Source: an uncultured Paraburkholderia sp.
Lineage (GTDB): Bacteria; Pseudomonadota; Gammaproteobacteria; Burkholderiales; Burkholderiaceae
Assembly (NCBI GenBank): GCA_940746715.1
Contig: CALNWN010000004.1
Coordinates: 62,001-126,000, forward strand
Length of the DNA stretch: 64,000 bases
Direction of reading: 5' to 3'
Made by a program: the position numbers and the translations under genes. How positions within the stretch are numbered: position 1 is the stretch's first letter; each line of letters starts with the position of its first letter. Below are positions 1 to 7,498 of the stretch, piece after piece. A model generated the notes under the pieces. It had not been told where the DNA came from, made no database searches, and saw only the letters and a program-made list of their open reading frames with translations.

Positions 1-486
1 ATCACCACGCATCCGTCCGGCGCGGACTATCCGGTGCTTCAGGCAATCGACCAGTACGTCATCAAGCCCGGCAACGGAAACCTGAAAGACGCGGCGCGCT
101 TCGGGACGGTCTACTACAACCTGGGAGTGGTCAACGGCATCCTCAATGTGGAAGCCTTGCGTGTTGCGCAAGCGCGTTTTGGCAACAAGCCGCTCACGGG
201 CGAACAGGTTCGCTGGGGCTTTGAGCACCTGAATCTCGACGACGCGCAACTCAAACAGCTTGGGGCGTATGGCCTCGTGCAGCCGCTCAAGCTGTCTTGT
301 GCGGATCATGAGGGCGGCGGCGCGGTGCGCTTCCAGCAATGGGACGGCACGAAGTGGAAGGTGGTCAGCGGCTGGGTGCAGGCCGACCGCGCGGCGCTGC
401 GGCCCATCATCGAGAAATCGGCGAACGCGTACGCGAAAGAAAAGGGCATTACGCCGCGCGATTGCAGCAAGGAAACAGGCGCATGA
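1..486 (+). CDS. ABC transporter substrate-binding protein, branched-chain amino acid type (C-terminal part)
   Basis: The reading frame is open from the first base of the window, so this is the 3' end of a longer gene. About 161 residues are visible. They resemble the C-terminal lobe of periplasmic binding proteins of the LivK/urea/amide family (Peripla_BP_6), including the stretch with VYYNLGVVNGI and the closing segment VRFQQWDGTKWKVVSGWV that is typical of the last strands. Its stop overlaps the ATG of the following ATP-binding gene (ATGA), which indicates translational coupling within a liv-type operon. The signal peptide and N-lobe lie outside the window, so the substrate cannot be inferred. 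No lesion is seen in this part, but the ATPase partner downstream is a pseudogene. Confidence 0.8.
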   Translation: MTTHPSGADYPVLQAIDQYVIKPGNGNLKDAARFGTVYYNLGVVNGILNVEALRVAQARFGNKPLTGEQVRWGFEHLNLDDAQLKQLGAYGLVQPLKLSCADHEGGGAVRFQQWDGTKWKVVSGWVQADRAALRPIIEKSANAYAKEKGITPRDCSKETGA

Positions 487-1291
487 GCGCCGCGCCGATT
501 TCAGGTCGAGGCGATTCACGTCGCCTACGGTGGTCTCGTGCCCGCCGTGCGCGGCGTTTCGCTGAGCGTGCCGGCTGGCGGCATCGTGGCGCTGCTGGGA
601 GCAACGGCGCCGGCAAGACTACGACGCTCAAAGCTATTTCAAGCCTGATTCGTGCCGAACGTGGCGAACTCACGTCGGGGCGAATCGTCTACGAGGGCGA
701 GGCAATCACACATGCCGATCCGTAGCGACTGACACGGCGCGGTCTGGTGCAGGTGCTCGAAGACCGGCGATGCTTTGCACACCTGACGGTCGAGCAGAAC
801 CTGGGTATCGGCGCATTCGCGCGGCGAGCCTCCCGCCGGTCGATCGATGCCGGGCTCGAGCGCATTTACGCGCTTTTCCCGCGTCTGAAGGAGCGCCGGC
901 GCATGCTCGCCGGACACACGTCTGGCGGCGAGCAGCAGATGGTCGCACTCGGCCGCGCGTTAATGGCGCGGCCTTCGTTGCTGCTGCTCGATGAGCTGTC
1001 GATGGGGCTCGCGCCTCATGTCGTCGACGAAATCTTCGAAGCCATCGCGGCGTTGAACAGGAATGACGGCGTGAGCATTCTGCTCGCGGAGCAGAACGCA
1101 TTCAACGCTCTGCGTTATGCGCGAAGTACGGCTATGTGCTGGAAAGCGACCGTGTCGTCGCTGAGGGGCGAGCGGAGGGCTTGTTGAGCCTCGACATACT
1201 GCGCGATGCCTACCTTGGCGGAAGCAAGCCACCGCTGCCGGCCGCGGCTGCGGCGAATGAAGACGGGCTGGCGAGCCGCGTCGAAGGGTAG
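483..1291 (+). pseudogene. livF: LivF-type branched-chain amino acid ABC transporter ATPase, multiply broken
   Basis: Pieces in different frames reconstruct one LivF-like ATPase of the usual size (about 240-270 aa). They show a Walker A (NGAGKTTTLKAIS), a signature loop (HTSGGEQQMVALGRAL), a Walker B (LLLLDELSMGLAP) and the H-loop region (LLAEQNA). Lesions are a frameshift near 500 soon after the start, a one-base loss near 600 just before the P-loop (GGA-GC-AAC where GGA-GCC-AAC is expected), an in-frame TAG at 723-725, and a frameshift near 1130, after which the tail YGYVLESDRVVAEG continues in another frame. It overlaps the upstream binding-protein gene by four bases. With four independent lesions the product cannot be made. 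The family assignment is firm. The transported substrate is unknown. Confidence 0.85.
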
Positions 1292-1537
1292 TCGGTGCCA
1301 GGCTTGAGCAGCCATCGACCATTGGCCTATTGAGTGGCGCAGGCTTTCAAATGGGGGCCGCGAACCTTCAACGGATCCCTATTGGCATAAATCGCACACA
1401 GATCCGCAATCCACGTCCTATAGTTGTTCAGCGCGGTTAGAAACAGAAACGACGGCGAGGGCCGGTCCGGGCAATGCCGTACCGCCTCTTAGCTGGCCAC
1501 AGGACGCTGGCTCGATGATCAGGAAGGGGAAACGCAA

Positions 1538-2788
1538 ATGGCATCTTCCCGTTTTGCGATGTGCGTGTCATATGTTCTCTTTGGTCGGATTTATGCGGTT
1601 GCGCTCGCGTTGGCACTGGGCGCGGCAGTGTCCGGTTGCGGCGGCGACACGCTCGCACCCACTGAGCCCGCCTTCGCCACCGCGGCGCGCCCCCAGATCA
1701 ACGCACTGCTCGCAGACACGCTCACACCCGGTGCCGTCGTTTATGTGCAGTCGCCGAGCGGCAATTGGCTCGAATCGTTCGGAACGGCAGTGCGGGGCAC
1801 CAGCACGCCGATTCCGACCGACGCGCATTTTCGGGTGGGCAGTGTGACGAAAACGTGGACCGGCACAGTGATTCTGCAACTCGTGCAGGAAGGCAAGCTG
1901 GCGCTGAGCGACCCCGTGAGCAAGTACATTGCGAACGTGCCGAATGGCGACAGCATCACGATAGAGGAATTGCTGAGCATGCGCAGCGGCCTCTATAACT
2001 ACTCAACAAGCCTCGCATTCAATCAGACGCTCGACGCGCAACCGGACAAGGTATGGACTACCAAAGAGTTACTCGATATCGCGTTTAGCCAGCCCGTGTA
2101 TTTCGCGCCCGGCGCGGACTTCCGCTACTCGAATACGAATACAGTGCTGCTTGGCCTGATTATCGAGCAGTTGACGGGTATGAGTGCCGCCGACGCAATC
2201 AAGGCGCGTCTTTTCACGCCGCTTGGTTTAACTGAGAGCTATCTTCCGCCTCAGGACGACACATCGTTGAGGACACCGGCGCCGCATGGCTATCAGTGGG
2301 GCACCAATGCGGAAACGGCGGAAAGCGACGCATTGTCCCCCGCACGTCAGGCGGCCGCAAAAAATGGAACGCTGCAACCCACGGACGTCACGTCGGTGAA
2401 CACATCGTGGGCATGGACCGCTGGCTCGGGCATTTCGACCATAACGGAACTCGCCGCCTATGTGCAGCGCATGGTCGGCGGCGGCTATCTGAACGCCGAT
2501 CTCCAGGCGCAACGGCTCGCCAGCTGCCAGTCTATCCAGCCGTCGAATCCGGGCGCTGCGAGCTACTGCCTCGGGCTGGCGAAGTTCGGCACGTTCTATG
2601 GACACACCGGCGAAATACCCGGCTTCAATACGTTCATGGGCTACGATCCGGTGACCAAGACGACAATCGTCACATGGGCGACGACGGCTGCGGCGCCGGA
2701 CGGCACGGCGCCCGCTAACGGCATCGCGCGGATTCTGATGGCGGAGCTCAGCAAGGCAGCGGAGGTGCCGAGCGAAGGGCGGCCTTAA
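1538..2788 (+). CDS. Lipoprotein serine hydrolase of the class C beta-lactamase / DD-peptidase fold
   Basis: This is an intact 416-aa gene with a good ribosome site (AGGAAGGGG, 9 bases upstream of the ATG). A hydrophobic N-terminus ends in a lipobox (VSGC, Cys34), so an exported lipoprotein is predicted. The active-site motif SVTK (Ser102, Lys105) is followed by the Tyr-Ser-Asn triad element (RYSNTN, about residue 190) and by a His-Thr-Gly box (GHTGEIPGF, about residue 350), the arrangement of class C beta-lactamase-related D-alanyl-D-alanine carboxypeptidases and esterases (EstB type). Likely roles are peptidoglycan peptide trimming or ester hydrolysis at the cell surface. Classical AmpC activity cannot be claimed. 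It stands alone between a dead livF and a dead membrane protease. Confidence 0.85.
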   Translation: MASSRFAMCVSYVLFGRIYAVALALALGAAVSGCGGDTLAPTEPAFATAARPQINALLADTLTPGAVVYVQSPSGNWLESFGTAVRGTSTPIPTDAHFRVGSVTKTWTGTVILQLVQEGKLALSDPVSKYIANVPNGDSITIEELLSMRSGLYNYSTSLAFNQTLDAQPDKVWTTKELLDIAFSQPVYFAPGADFRYSNTNTVLLGLIIEQLTGMSAADAIKARLFTPLGLTESYLPPQDDTSLRTPAPHGYQWGTNAETAESDALSPARQAAAKNGTLQPTDVTSVNTSWAWTAGSGISTITELAAYVQRMVGGGYLNADLQAQRLASCQSIQPSNPGAASYCLGLAKFGTFYGHTGEIPGFNTFMGYDPVTKTTIVTWATTAAAPDGTAPANGIARILMAELSKAAEVPSEGRP

Positions 2789-2828
2789 TTCGCAAGCGGG
2801 CCTGCTGTGCCTCGCGCTGGCTCTATCG

Positions 2829-3306
2829 TTACGCGCGTGCGATGAACGGATAAGTGAACAAACCAAACTGAATCAGGTTGAGCCCGAAGTGAGTCAGCGT
2901 CGCGGCCTGCAAACCTCCGGCGCGATAGGCAAGACCCGAGCCGAGTCCGGCGATGGTTGCAAGCACAACCAGTGTTGCTCCGCCCTGGAAATGTAACGCG
3001 CCGAACAGAACCGCGCCCACGACAAGCGCGACCCATTGAGCATGAGGGCGATCGGCAGCCAGGCGAGCGATGCCGCCCTGCACATAGCCGCGAGCTAATC
3101 GGCTTCTGGCTGGTGCTGACGTATCCGTGGATTAGGCCCGTGCCGGCAAGCAGTGTAATCGGTATCGTGGCGAGTGCCTGCAAGGCCCCCAAAGCAAACG
3201 CGAGCCCGTAGCCAAGGGCCAGCAGGCCGAGCGTCAAAAGACGAGGTCCCCGGACAACGACCGATACAGCAGCAAGAAAAATGGCAACCCACGGCAACGC
3301 GTGCAT
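2829..3306 (-). pseudogene. CPBP-family intramembrane glutamic protease, broken
   Basis: Read from 3306 downwards, the first part encodes a membrane-spanning N-terminus (WVAIFLAAVSVVV, then LALGYGLAFALGALQ). The similarity to CPBP/CAAX (Abi) proteases then continues in another frame from about 3105: RGYVQGG, then a membrane segment with FGALHFQGG and a final helix with THFGLNLIQFGLF. The His of FGALHF and the late helix match motifs 2 to 4 of the family. The first motif (EExxxR) is disrupted by the frameshift or an in-frame TAG around 3095-3105. Only about 160 residues are present against more than 200 in intact relatives. The gene is convergent with the serine hydrolase gene. Family assignment is moderately sure. 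Confidence 0.6.
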
Positions 3307-3386
3307 TGAGACGTCCGGAAAAATTTAACGGGTTCTACCTGATACGCATGGGTTTGACGCAGCCGTGCGATGGTAGCCGAGGTACG

Positions 3387-3401
3387 CGTTGTATCACAAC
3401 G
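3387..3401. promoter_or_regulatory. Palindrome, possible operator
   Basis: The sequence CGTTGT-ATC-ACAACG is a perfect inverted repeat of 6 bases per arm. It lies about 230 bases upstream of the exported hydrolase start, amid repeated GTATCC/GATACG words. A dimeric repressor site is possible. No regulator gene is adjacent. Confidence 0.25.
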
Positions 3402-3453
3402 TATCCGGACTTAGGCCCGATACATAACGTTGCACCCGCGAGCGCTGCGTACA

Positions 3454-3491
3454 TAAGCTGGATACGTCCGCCTAAGCTGGATACGTCCGCC
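3454..3491. repeat. Tandem duplication of a 19-bp unit
   Basis: Two perfect adjacent copies of TAAGCTGGATACGTCCGCC occur at 3454-3472 and 3473-3491. Copy number is only two and there is no spacer, so this is not a CRISPR. Each unit contains GGATACGTCC, a perfect palindrome, so the array could hold paired regulator sites. Confidence 0.8.
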
Positions 3492-3632
3492 GCGTTTAAT
3501 ACGTTCACGCGAGTCGAACGCGCATTGCCGCCGGAAAGCGCAAACGTAGCCAGCTTTGCGCCACGCGAATGGTTCGAGGCTTCGACTGCCGCCTCAGTAT
3601 TTCACAGCTCTCAACACAAAGGAAAATGAGCC

Positions 3633-4664
3633 ATGTCTGAACAGATCAACACCCGGCGCCGTCGTCTGCTTGGCACCACCGTCGCGGGCCTCAGCTTGAT
3701 GGAACTCGGTTTGAGCGGCCTCGCCAATGCACAGGCCGTCGGCAGCACGTCGGCTTCGCGGGTTGCTTCATTTGCGAACCTGCGGCAAGTCAATGCCGGC
3801 ACGCTCAACGTCGGTTATGCCGAAGCAGGCCCGCAGGATGGACCCGTTGTCATTCTGCTGCACGGTTGGCCCTACGACATCTACAGCTTCGCCGAAGTGA
3901 CACCCTTGCTCGTCGCCCAGGGTTACCGCGTCATCGTGCCGTATTTGCGCGGCTACGGCACCACGCGCTTTCTGTCGCCGGATACGCCGCGCAACGGGCA
4001 ACAGGCTATGGTTGCCGTCGATGTGATTGCATTGATGGATGCGTTGAAGATCGACAAGGCGATTTTCGGCGGATTCGATTGGGGCGGGCGCACGGTGAAT
4101 ATCATTGCGGCGCTTTGGCCGGAACGTTGTAAGGCGATGGTGTCCGTGAGCGGTTACCTGATCGGAAGCCAGGCAGCCAACAAGGCGCCGCTGCCGCCGA
4201 AGGCGGAGTTCGCGTGGTGGTACCAGTTCTATTTCACGACCGAGCGCGGCTATGCGGGCTATGAGAAGAACCGCAACGAGTTCAACAAGCTGATCTGGCG
4301 TCTCGCTTCGCCCAAATGGAATTTCGACGACGCGACGTTCGATCGCACGGCTCAGTCGTTCAGCAATCCCGATCATGTCGCCGTGGTGATTCACAACTAT
4401 CGCTGGCGACTCGGGCTTGCAGAGGGCGAGTCGCAATACGACGAACTGGAACAGCGTCTTGCCAAAGCGCCGACCATTTCAGTGCCGACCATCACGATGG
4501 AAGGGGACGCGAACGGCGCGCCGCATCCCGAACCCGCAGCTTATGCGAAGAAGTTCACCGGAAAGTATGCGCATCGCAATATCGGCGGGGGCGTGGGTCA
4601 TAACCTGCCGCAGGAAGCGCCGAAGGCATTTGCGGATGCGATTGTGGATGTGGCGCGGTTTTGA
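3633..4664 (+). CDS. Tat-exported alpha/beta hydrolase, epoxide-hydrolase / haloacid-dehalogenase type
   Basis: This is an intact 343-aa protein. The N-terminus has a twin-arginine signal (NTRRRRLLGTT, then a hydrophobic stretch and ANAQA), so folded export by Tat is predicted. The alpha/beta hydrolase core shows the oxyanion HGWP (77-80), the nucleophile elbow GFDWGG with Asp149 as predicted nucleophile, and a late His in GVGHNLP (about residue 320). An Asp nucleophile is characteristic of epoxide hydrolases and haloalkane dehalogenases rather than esterases. The substrate is not predictable. A ribosome site (AAAGGAAAA) precedes the ATG. It stands alone, and the region upstream holds repeat-rich putative control sequence. 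Confidence 0.85.
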   Translation: MSEQINTRRRRLLGTTVAGLSLMELGLSGLANAQAVGSTSASRVASFANLRQVNAGTLNVGYAEAGPQDGPVVILLHGWPYDIYSFAEVTPLLVAQGYRVIVPYLRGYGTTRFLSPDTPRNGQQAMVAVDVIALMDALKIDKAIFGGFDWGGRTVNIIAALWPERCKAMVSVSGYLIGSQAANKAPLPPKAEFAWWYQFYFTTERGYAGYEKNRNEFNKLIWRLASPKWNFDDATFDRTAQSFSNPDHVAVVIHNYRWRLGLAEGESQYDELEQRLAKAPTISVPTITMEGDANGAPHPEPAAYAKKFTGKYAHRNIGGGVGHNLPQEAPKAFADAIVDVARF

Positions 4665-4854
4665 GCGGGACGGGGCAGGGGCTCGCGCGTGATGTCGCGT
4701 GACATCGGAGGGCGCCGTGTCGGATTCGCGGCGCTGTGGTTAGCCTTTTCGTCGGTGTGGGCTTAGTTGTCGCGTGTCGCTTTTATCTACAGTCGGAAGG
4801 TTCGGCGTCGTTTTGCTCAGATGGAGGTTCGACCGTACGCTACCGTGCCTTTTC

Positions 4855-5286
4855 TCAGCCGACGGGTCGTGCGTGTTGCCGATGCTCGACCCGCATGCGG
4901 CCGGGGGGCTCGAAGTATGTGCCGAATCTGACGAGTCCCGCTTTCCGGAGGTGACAGGTCATCTCGAAACTTACGAGCACGCCGGGATCGTCGTTCTCGA
5001 GGATATCGACATCGATTTTGCGAATACGGGGCTCGTACTTGAGCAGCGTCGCCTCCATTTGCTCCTTAAGCAGGTGGGCAGACGCCGGCAATGCCCTGTA
5101 GATGTTGGTCAAATCCGGCAGGCCATAGTCGGGCAGGTGCTTGAGCGCACCCGTGCGCGTGTTGAGAATGCGCCGCACGTTCTGTTGCACGCTCAGGCAT
5201 TCGAGCGTCCGGTCGTCGTGGGCGTCGAGCGGCTCGCCGCCGATCTGGCCGAGCAGCATGTCATAGAGAGAAGGGCCGGCCGCCAT
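4855..5286 (-). CDS. tssE: Type VI secretion baseplate protein TssE (gp25-like)
   Basis: 143 residues match TssE, the gp25-like wedge protein of the T6SS baseplate. The N-terminal SLYDMLLG motif, the central VRRILNTRTGAL and DYGLPDLT segments and the closing LVRFGTYFEP strand are all in place. It lies 12 bases downstream of the end of a tssH remnant on the same strand. No other T6SS structural gene is in the window and the neighbouring gene is gutted and cut by an insertion sequence, so this intact reading frame is probably an orphan without function. The start ATG at 5286 is slightly short of the usual N-terminus. Confidence 0.85.
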   Translation of the reverse strand: MAAGPSLYDMLLGQIGGEPLDAHDDRTLECLSVQQNVRRILNTRTGALKHLPDYGLPDLTNIYRALPASAHLLKEQMEATLLKYEPRIRKIDVDILENDDPGVLVSFEMTCHLRKAGLVRFGTYFEPPGRMRVEHRQHARPVG

Positions 5287-5298
5287 GGCGTCGCTCCG

Positions 5299-5935
5299 CT
5301 ATGCAACGAGCGGTGCGTGCGCTTCAGCGTGCGCCGCTTCGTCGCGGTCAACGAAATCGATCGTCAGGTCGCGCTCCGCCGAGCTCGACAACGCGATCGT
5401 CGCTGGCGGGGTGCCGCTCGCCATGCGCGCCAGCAACTCGCGCGACACGGCCGGCAGGATGCGCTGGTTGAGGAACGCGTCGACGTTGCGCGCGCCGGAT
5501 TCCCGAGCGAGACACAGTTCGGCCATCGTCTCAATCAGCGACTCGTCGCAGGTCAGTTCGATGCCGTGCTGACGGCGCAGGCGATCGGCGACCTTGCCGA
5601 GCTTTATGCGCACGATGGACGCGAGCGCGGCCGCACCGAGCGGTCGGTGATCCGCGTCTGGAAGCGAGCGAGCAGCGCCGGCTGAAAGTGCGCGACGAGT
5701 TCCGGACGGATGATTTCGAGCAGCGCGGCCTGTGCAATCTCAGGATTGTCTGCCGTCGCTTCCTGTGCGTCGACGTCGGCAAAGATCAACGGTGCCTTGC
5801 CTTGAGCGTTAGCAAGTGCGTGCCTCGCCTGAGCTAGTGAAGCGTGGTCGCGTCGAGCCGGTTCTCGTTCACGGTACTCGTGCAGCGCCTGAACGAGCTT
5901 CAACTCGCTGGCATAGCGCGACTGCAAATCGGGAG
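5299..5935 (-). pseudogene. tssH: T6SS ClpV ATPase (TssH) remnant with internal deletion
   Basis: The visible remnant starts at the insertion sequence edge with the linker region before the second AAA+ domain (LQSRYASELKLVQALHEYRE and then APLIFADVDAQ). It jumps directly to the segment after the second nucleotide-binding motifs (ELVAHFQPALLARF). A frameshift near 5650 follows, after which the C-terminal domain continues (YRPLGAAALASIVR, then ESGARNVDAFLNQRILP). About 300 residues carrying the second Walker A and B motifs are missing, and everything N-terminal is cut off by the element at 5936. ClpV normally has about 880 residues and recycles the contracted TssBC sheath. This copy cannot function. 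Confidence 0.85.
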
Positions 5936-5955
5936 TGCGGCTAAATACTTGGACT
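5936..5955. repeat. Terminal inverted repeat of the IS3 element (left)
   Basis: This end pairs with 7475-7494 at 16 of 20 positions. It lies just past the orfB stop. Confidence 0.7.
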
Positions 5956-5958
5956 GGG

Positions 5959-6821
5959 TTATGCTGCCATTCCTAGACTCTCCCGGTATTCGAGCGGGCT
6001 GAGAGAGCCGAGCGAGATTTTGATCCGCTTTGCGTTATACCAGCGGATGTAGGAGTCGAGTACCTCGATGAATTGCTCAACGGTCGTAGCTCGCCAGTCC
6101 CGTGGATGGAACCACTCGGTCTTGAGCCGTCCGAAGAAACCTTCACAGGCCGCGTTATCGGGCGAACATCCTTTGCGTGACATCGAGCGAACTAGCTTGG
6201 CTTCGCGGATCCGTGAGAGCCATCCAGGCCAACGATAGTGCGCTCCGCGATCGGAATGAACCACAGGCCGTTTACTGCTGCTGGCTATGGTCTCGATACC
6301 CGCCTCAAGCATAGTATTCACAAGCTCGGCATCCGGCCGCGTGCCGATTGTCCAGCTCACCACAAGACCATCGAAGCAGTCGATCAATGGAGACAGATAC
6401 ACCTTGCCAGCCGGGATCTGGGAATTCGGTAAGGTCGGTCAACCACTTTTCATTCGGGGCGACTGCACGGAAGTCACGATTGATGAGGTTCTCCGGCGCT
6501 GGACCTATTTCGCTGCCGTAGGACCGGTAGCGACGTCGTCTGGACATGGCGGCAGCCAGGCCTTCCTGCTTCATCAAACGTCGCACCACCTTCTCCGAGA
6601 TAACGAGCTCCTGCTTTCGCAGAGCCGCGTGCATCCGTCGGTAGCCATAACAACGGTGATTGAGTTCGAAGATGTCTGCGATGACACGACGCGCGCGAGC
6701 ATACTTGTCAGCCAGAAGCAGACGTGTACGATGATAGAAGTAGGAACTGCGAGCACGACATCCTGAAGAAGGCGAACAGCTCTGGTAACGCGTAGGTTTG
6801 TTTCAGGGCATCAACCAGCAT
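5959..6821 (-). pseudogene. IS3-family transposase OrfB (DDE integrase core), frameshifted
   Basis: Fragments in different frames rebuild an OrfB of about 285 residues. They show a helical N-terminus, HRCYGYRRMHAAL, the RNFRA-like box (NRDFRAVAPNEKWLTD) with the first catalytic Asp, the second Asp in VVHSDRGAHY, and the third acidic residue in CEGFFGRLKTE. The C-terminus YIRWYNAKRIKISLG is characteristic of the IS150-like branch. One frameshift lies near 6415 (between LTEFP and AGKVYLSPL) and another near 6740. OrfB would normally be expressed as a fusion with OrfA through the slippery sequence at 6865-6871. Confidence 0.85.
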
Positions 6822-6838
6822 CGTTTTCTCCCGGTTGC

Positions 6839-7459
6839 TCAGGAGTTGCGGGGGATGCCCATCCCTTTTTTATTAGTTCGTTCGCCTTCTTCAGGATGTC
6901 GTGCTCTAGCTGCAGCTGCCGGATGTCGCGTCGAAGCTACTCGACCTGCTGTTCCAGTTTCGCACGCTCCTGGTCCGGTGCTGGCTTCTTCTGGCGTTTC
7001 ATGGATGCTGGGGCTTGACGACCGAGTAGCTGGTTCTTCCAATTGTAAAGCGTAGGCCTGCTCACACCTGCTTTCTGGGCGACTAGGCGCGCGCTTTCCT
7101 CCCCGGTGCACAGTTCGATGACTGCCGCCTGCTTCGCTGCCGGCGATTTCGGGATGCAGCTCTTCGATCTAGGCGGCGAGCGTCCCGCGACTCGGATATC
7201 CCAACGCCCTCAAGGTCGCAGCAGCACACCGGTCATGATCTAAGTAATGGTCGACGGCCACGTTCTTCTGTTCGGCCGAATATATCGGCCTGGAACGAAC
7301 ATAACCGGTCCGTAAATCGTGACATCGTTCGTACTCGAGATGCCACGATTTCAAAGAATTCCTTGTCGGATATCCCAGCTGCCGGATGGTTGCCCCGACG
7401 CGCTTACCCAACTTCAAATAGAGCAGAACCGCTCGCATGCGATCTTCGTATGAGTACAT
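6839..7459 (-). pseudogene. IS3-family OrfA (helix-turn-helix DNA-binding part of transposase), nonsense mutated
   Basis: From 7459 downward the frame encodes the N-terminal HTH part (RMRAVLLYLKLGKRVGATIR) and a second HTH repeat. It is interrupted by TAG at 7169 where Trp is expected (LAA-stop-IEELHPE). Similarity continues with a third HTH-like segment (VSRPTLYNWKNQLLGR), then another TAG near 6940 in the leucine-zipper-like coiled coil, and ends in LKKANELIKKG at the slippery A6G. Confidence 0.8.
6865..6871 (-). other. Programmed -1 frameshift slippery site of the IS3 element
   Basis: On the minus strand the sequence reads AAAAAAG in the codons ATA-AAA-AAG at the end of orfA, the classic slippery heptamer type used by IS3 elements to make the OrfAB fusion transposase. 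Confidence 0.6.
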
Positions 7460-7474
7460 GAACTACCTTCAGGT

Positions 7475-7494
7475 AGTCCAAGTTTTCGTCCGCA
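7475..7494. repeat. Terminal inverted repeat of the IS3 element (right)
   Basis: This end pairs with 5936-5955 at 16 of 20 positions. It lies about 15 bases upstream of the orfA start at 7459. Confidence 0.7.
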
Positions 7495-7498
7495 CCCC

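Larger units (their letters stand above)
3307..3632. other. Intergenic region with short repeats, upstream of the exported hydrolase
   Basis: No gene is seen in these 326 bases. The stretch is rich in the word GTATC/GATAC. It contains a 6-bp-arm palindrome (3387-3401), a 19-bp tandem duplication (3454-3491) and, close to the next gene, a plausible ribosome site (AAAGGAAAA, about 10 bases before the ATG at 3633). It is probably the promoter and operator region of that gene. Confidence 0.5.
5936..7494 (-). mobile_element. IS3-family insertion sequence (inactive)
   Basis: The 1559-bp element is bounded by imperfect inverted repeats of 20 bases that match at 16 positions. The left end begins TGCGGCTAAATACTTGGACT and the right end, read inwards, begins TGCGGACGAAAACTTGGACT. 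Termini of the form TG...CA fit the family. It encodes orfA and orfB on the minus strand with an A6G slippery site, the usual IS3 arrangement. Both reading frames carry stops or frameshifts, so it is dead. The flanking bases (GGGAG on the left, CCCCT on the right) do not form a target-site duplication. It joins a tssH fragment to a uvrA fragment. Confidence 0.85.

Noticed and set aside
3454..3491. Two identical 19-bp units as a possible CRISPR
   Set aside because: Only two units, no spacer between them, no cas genes in the window.
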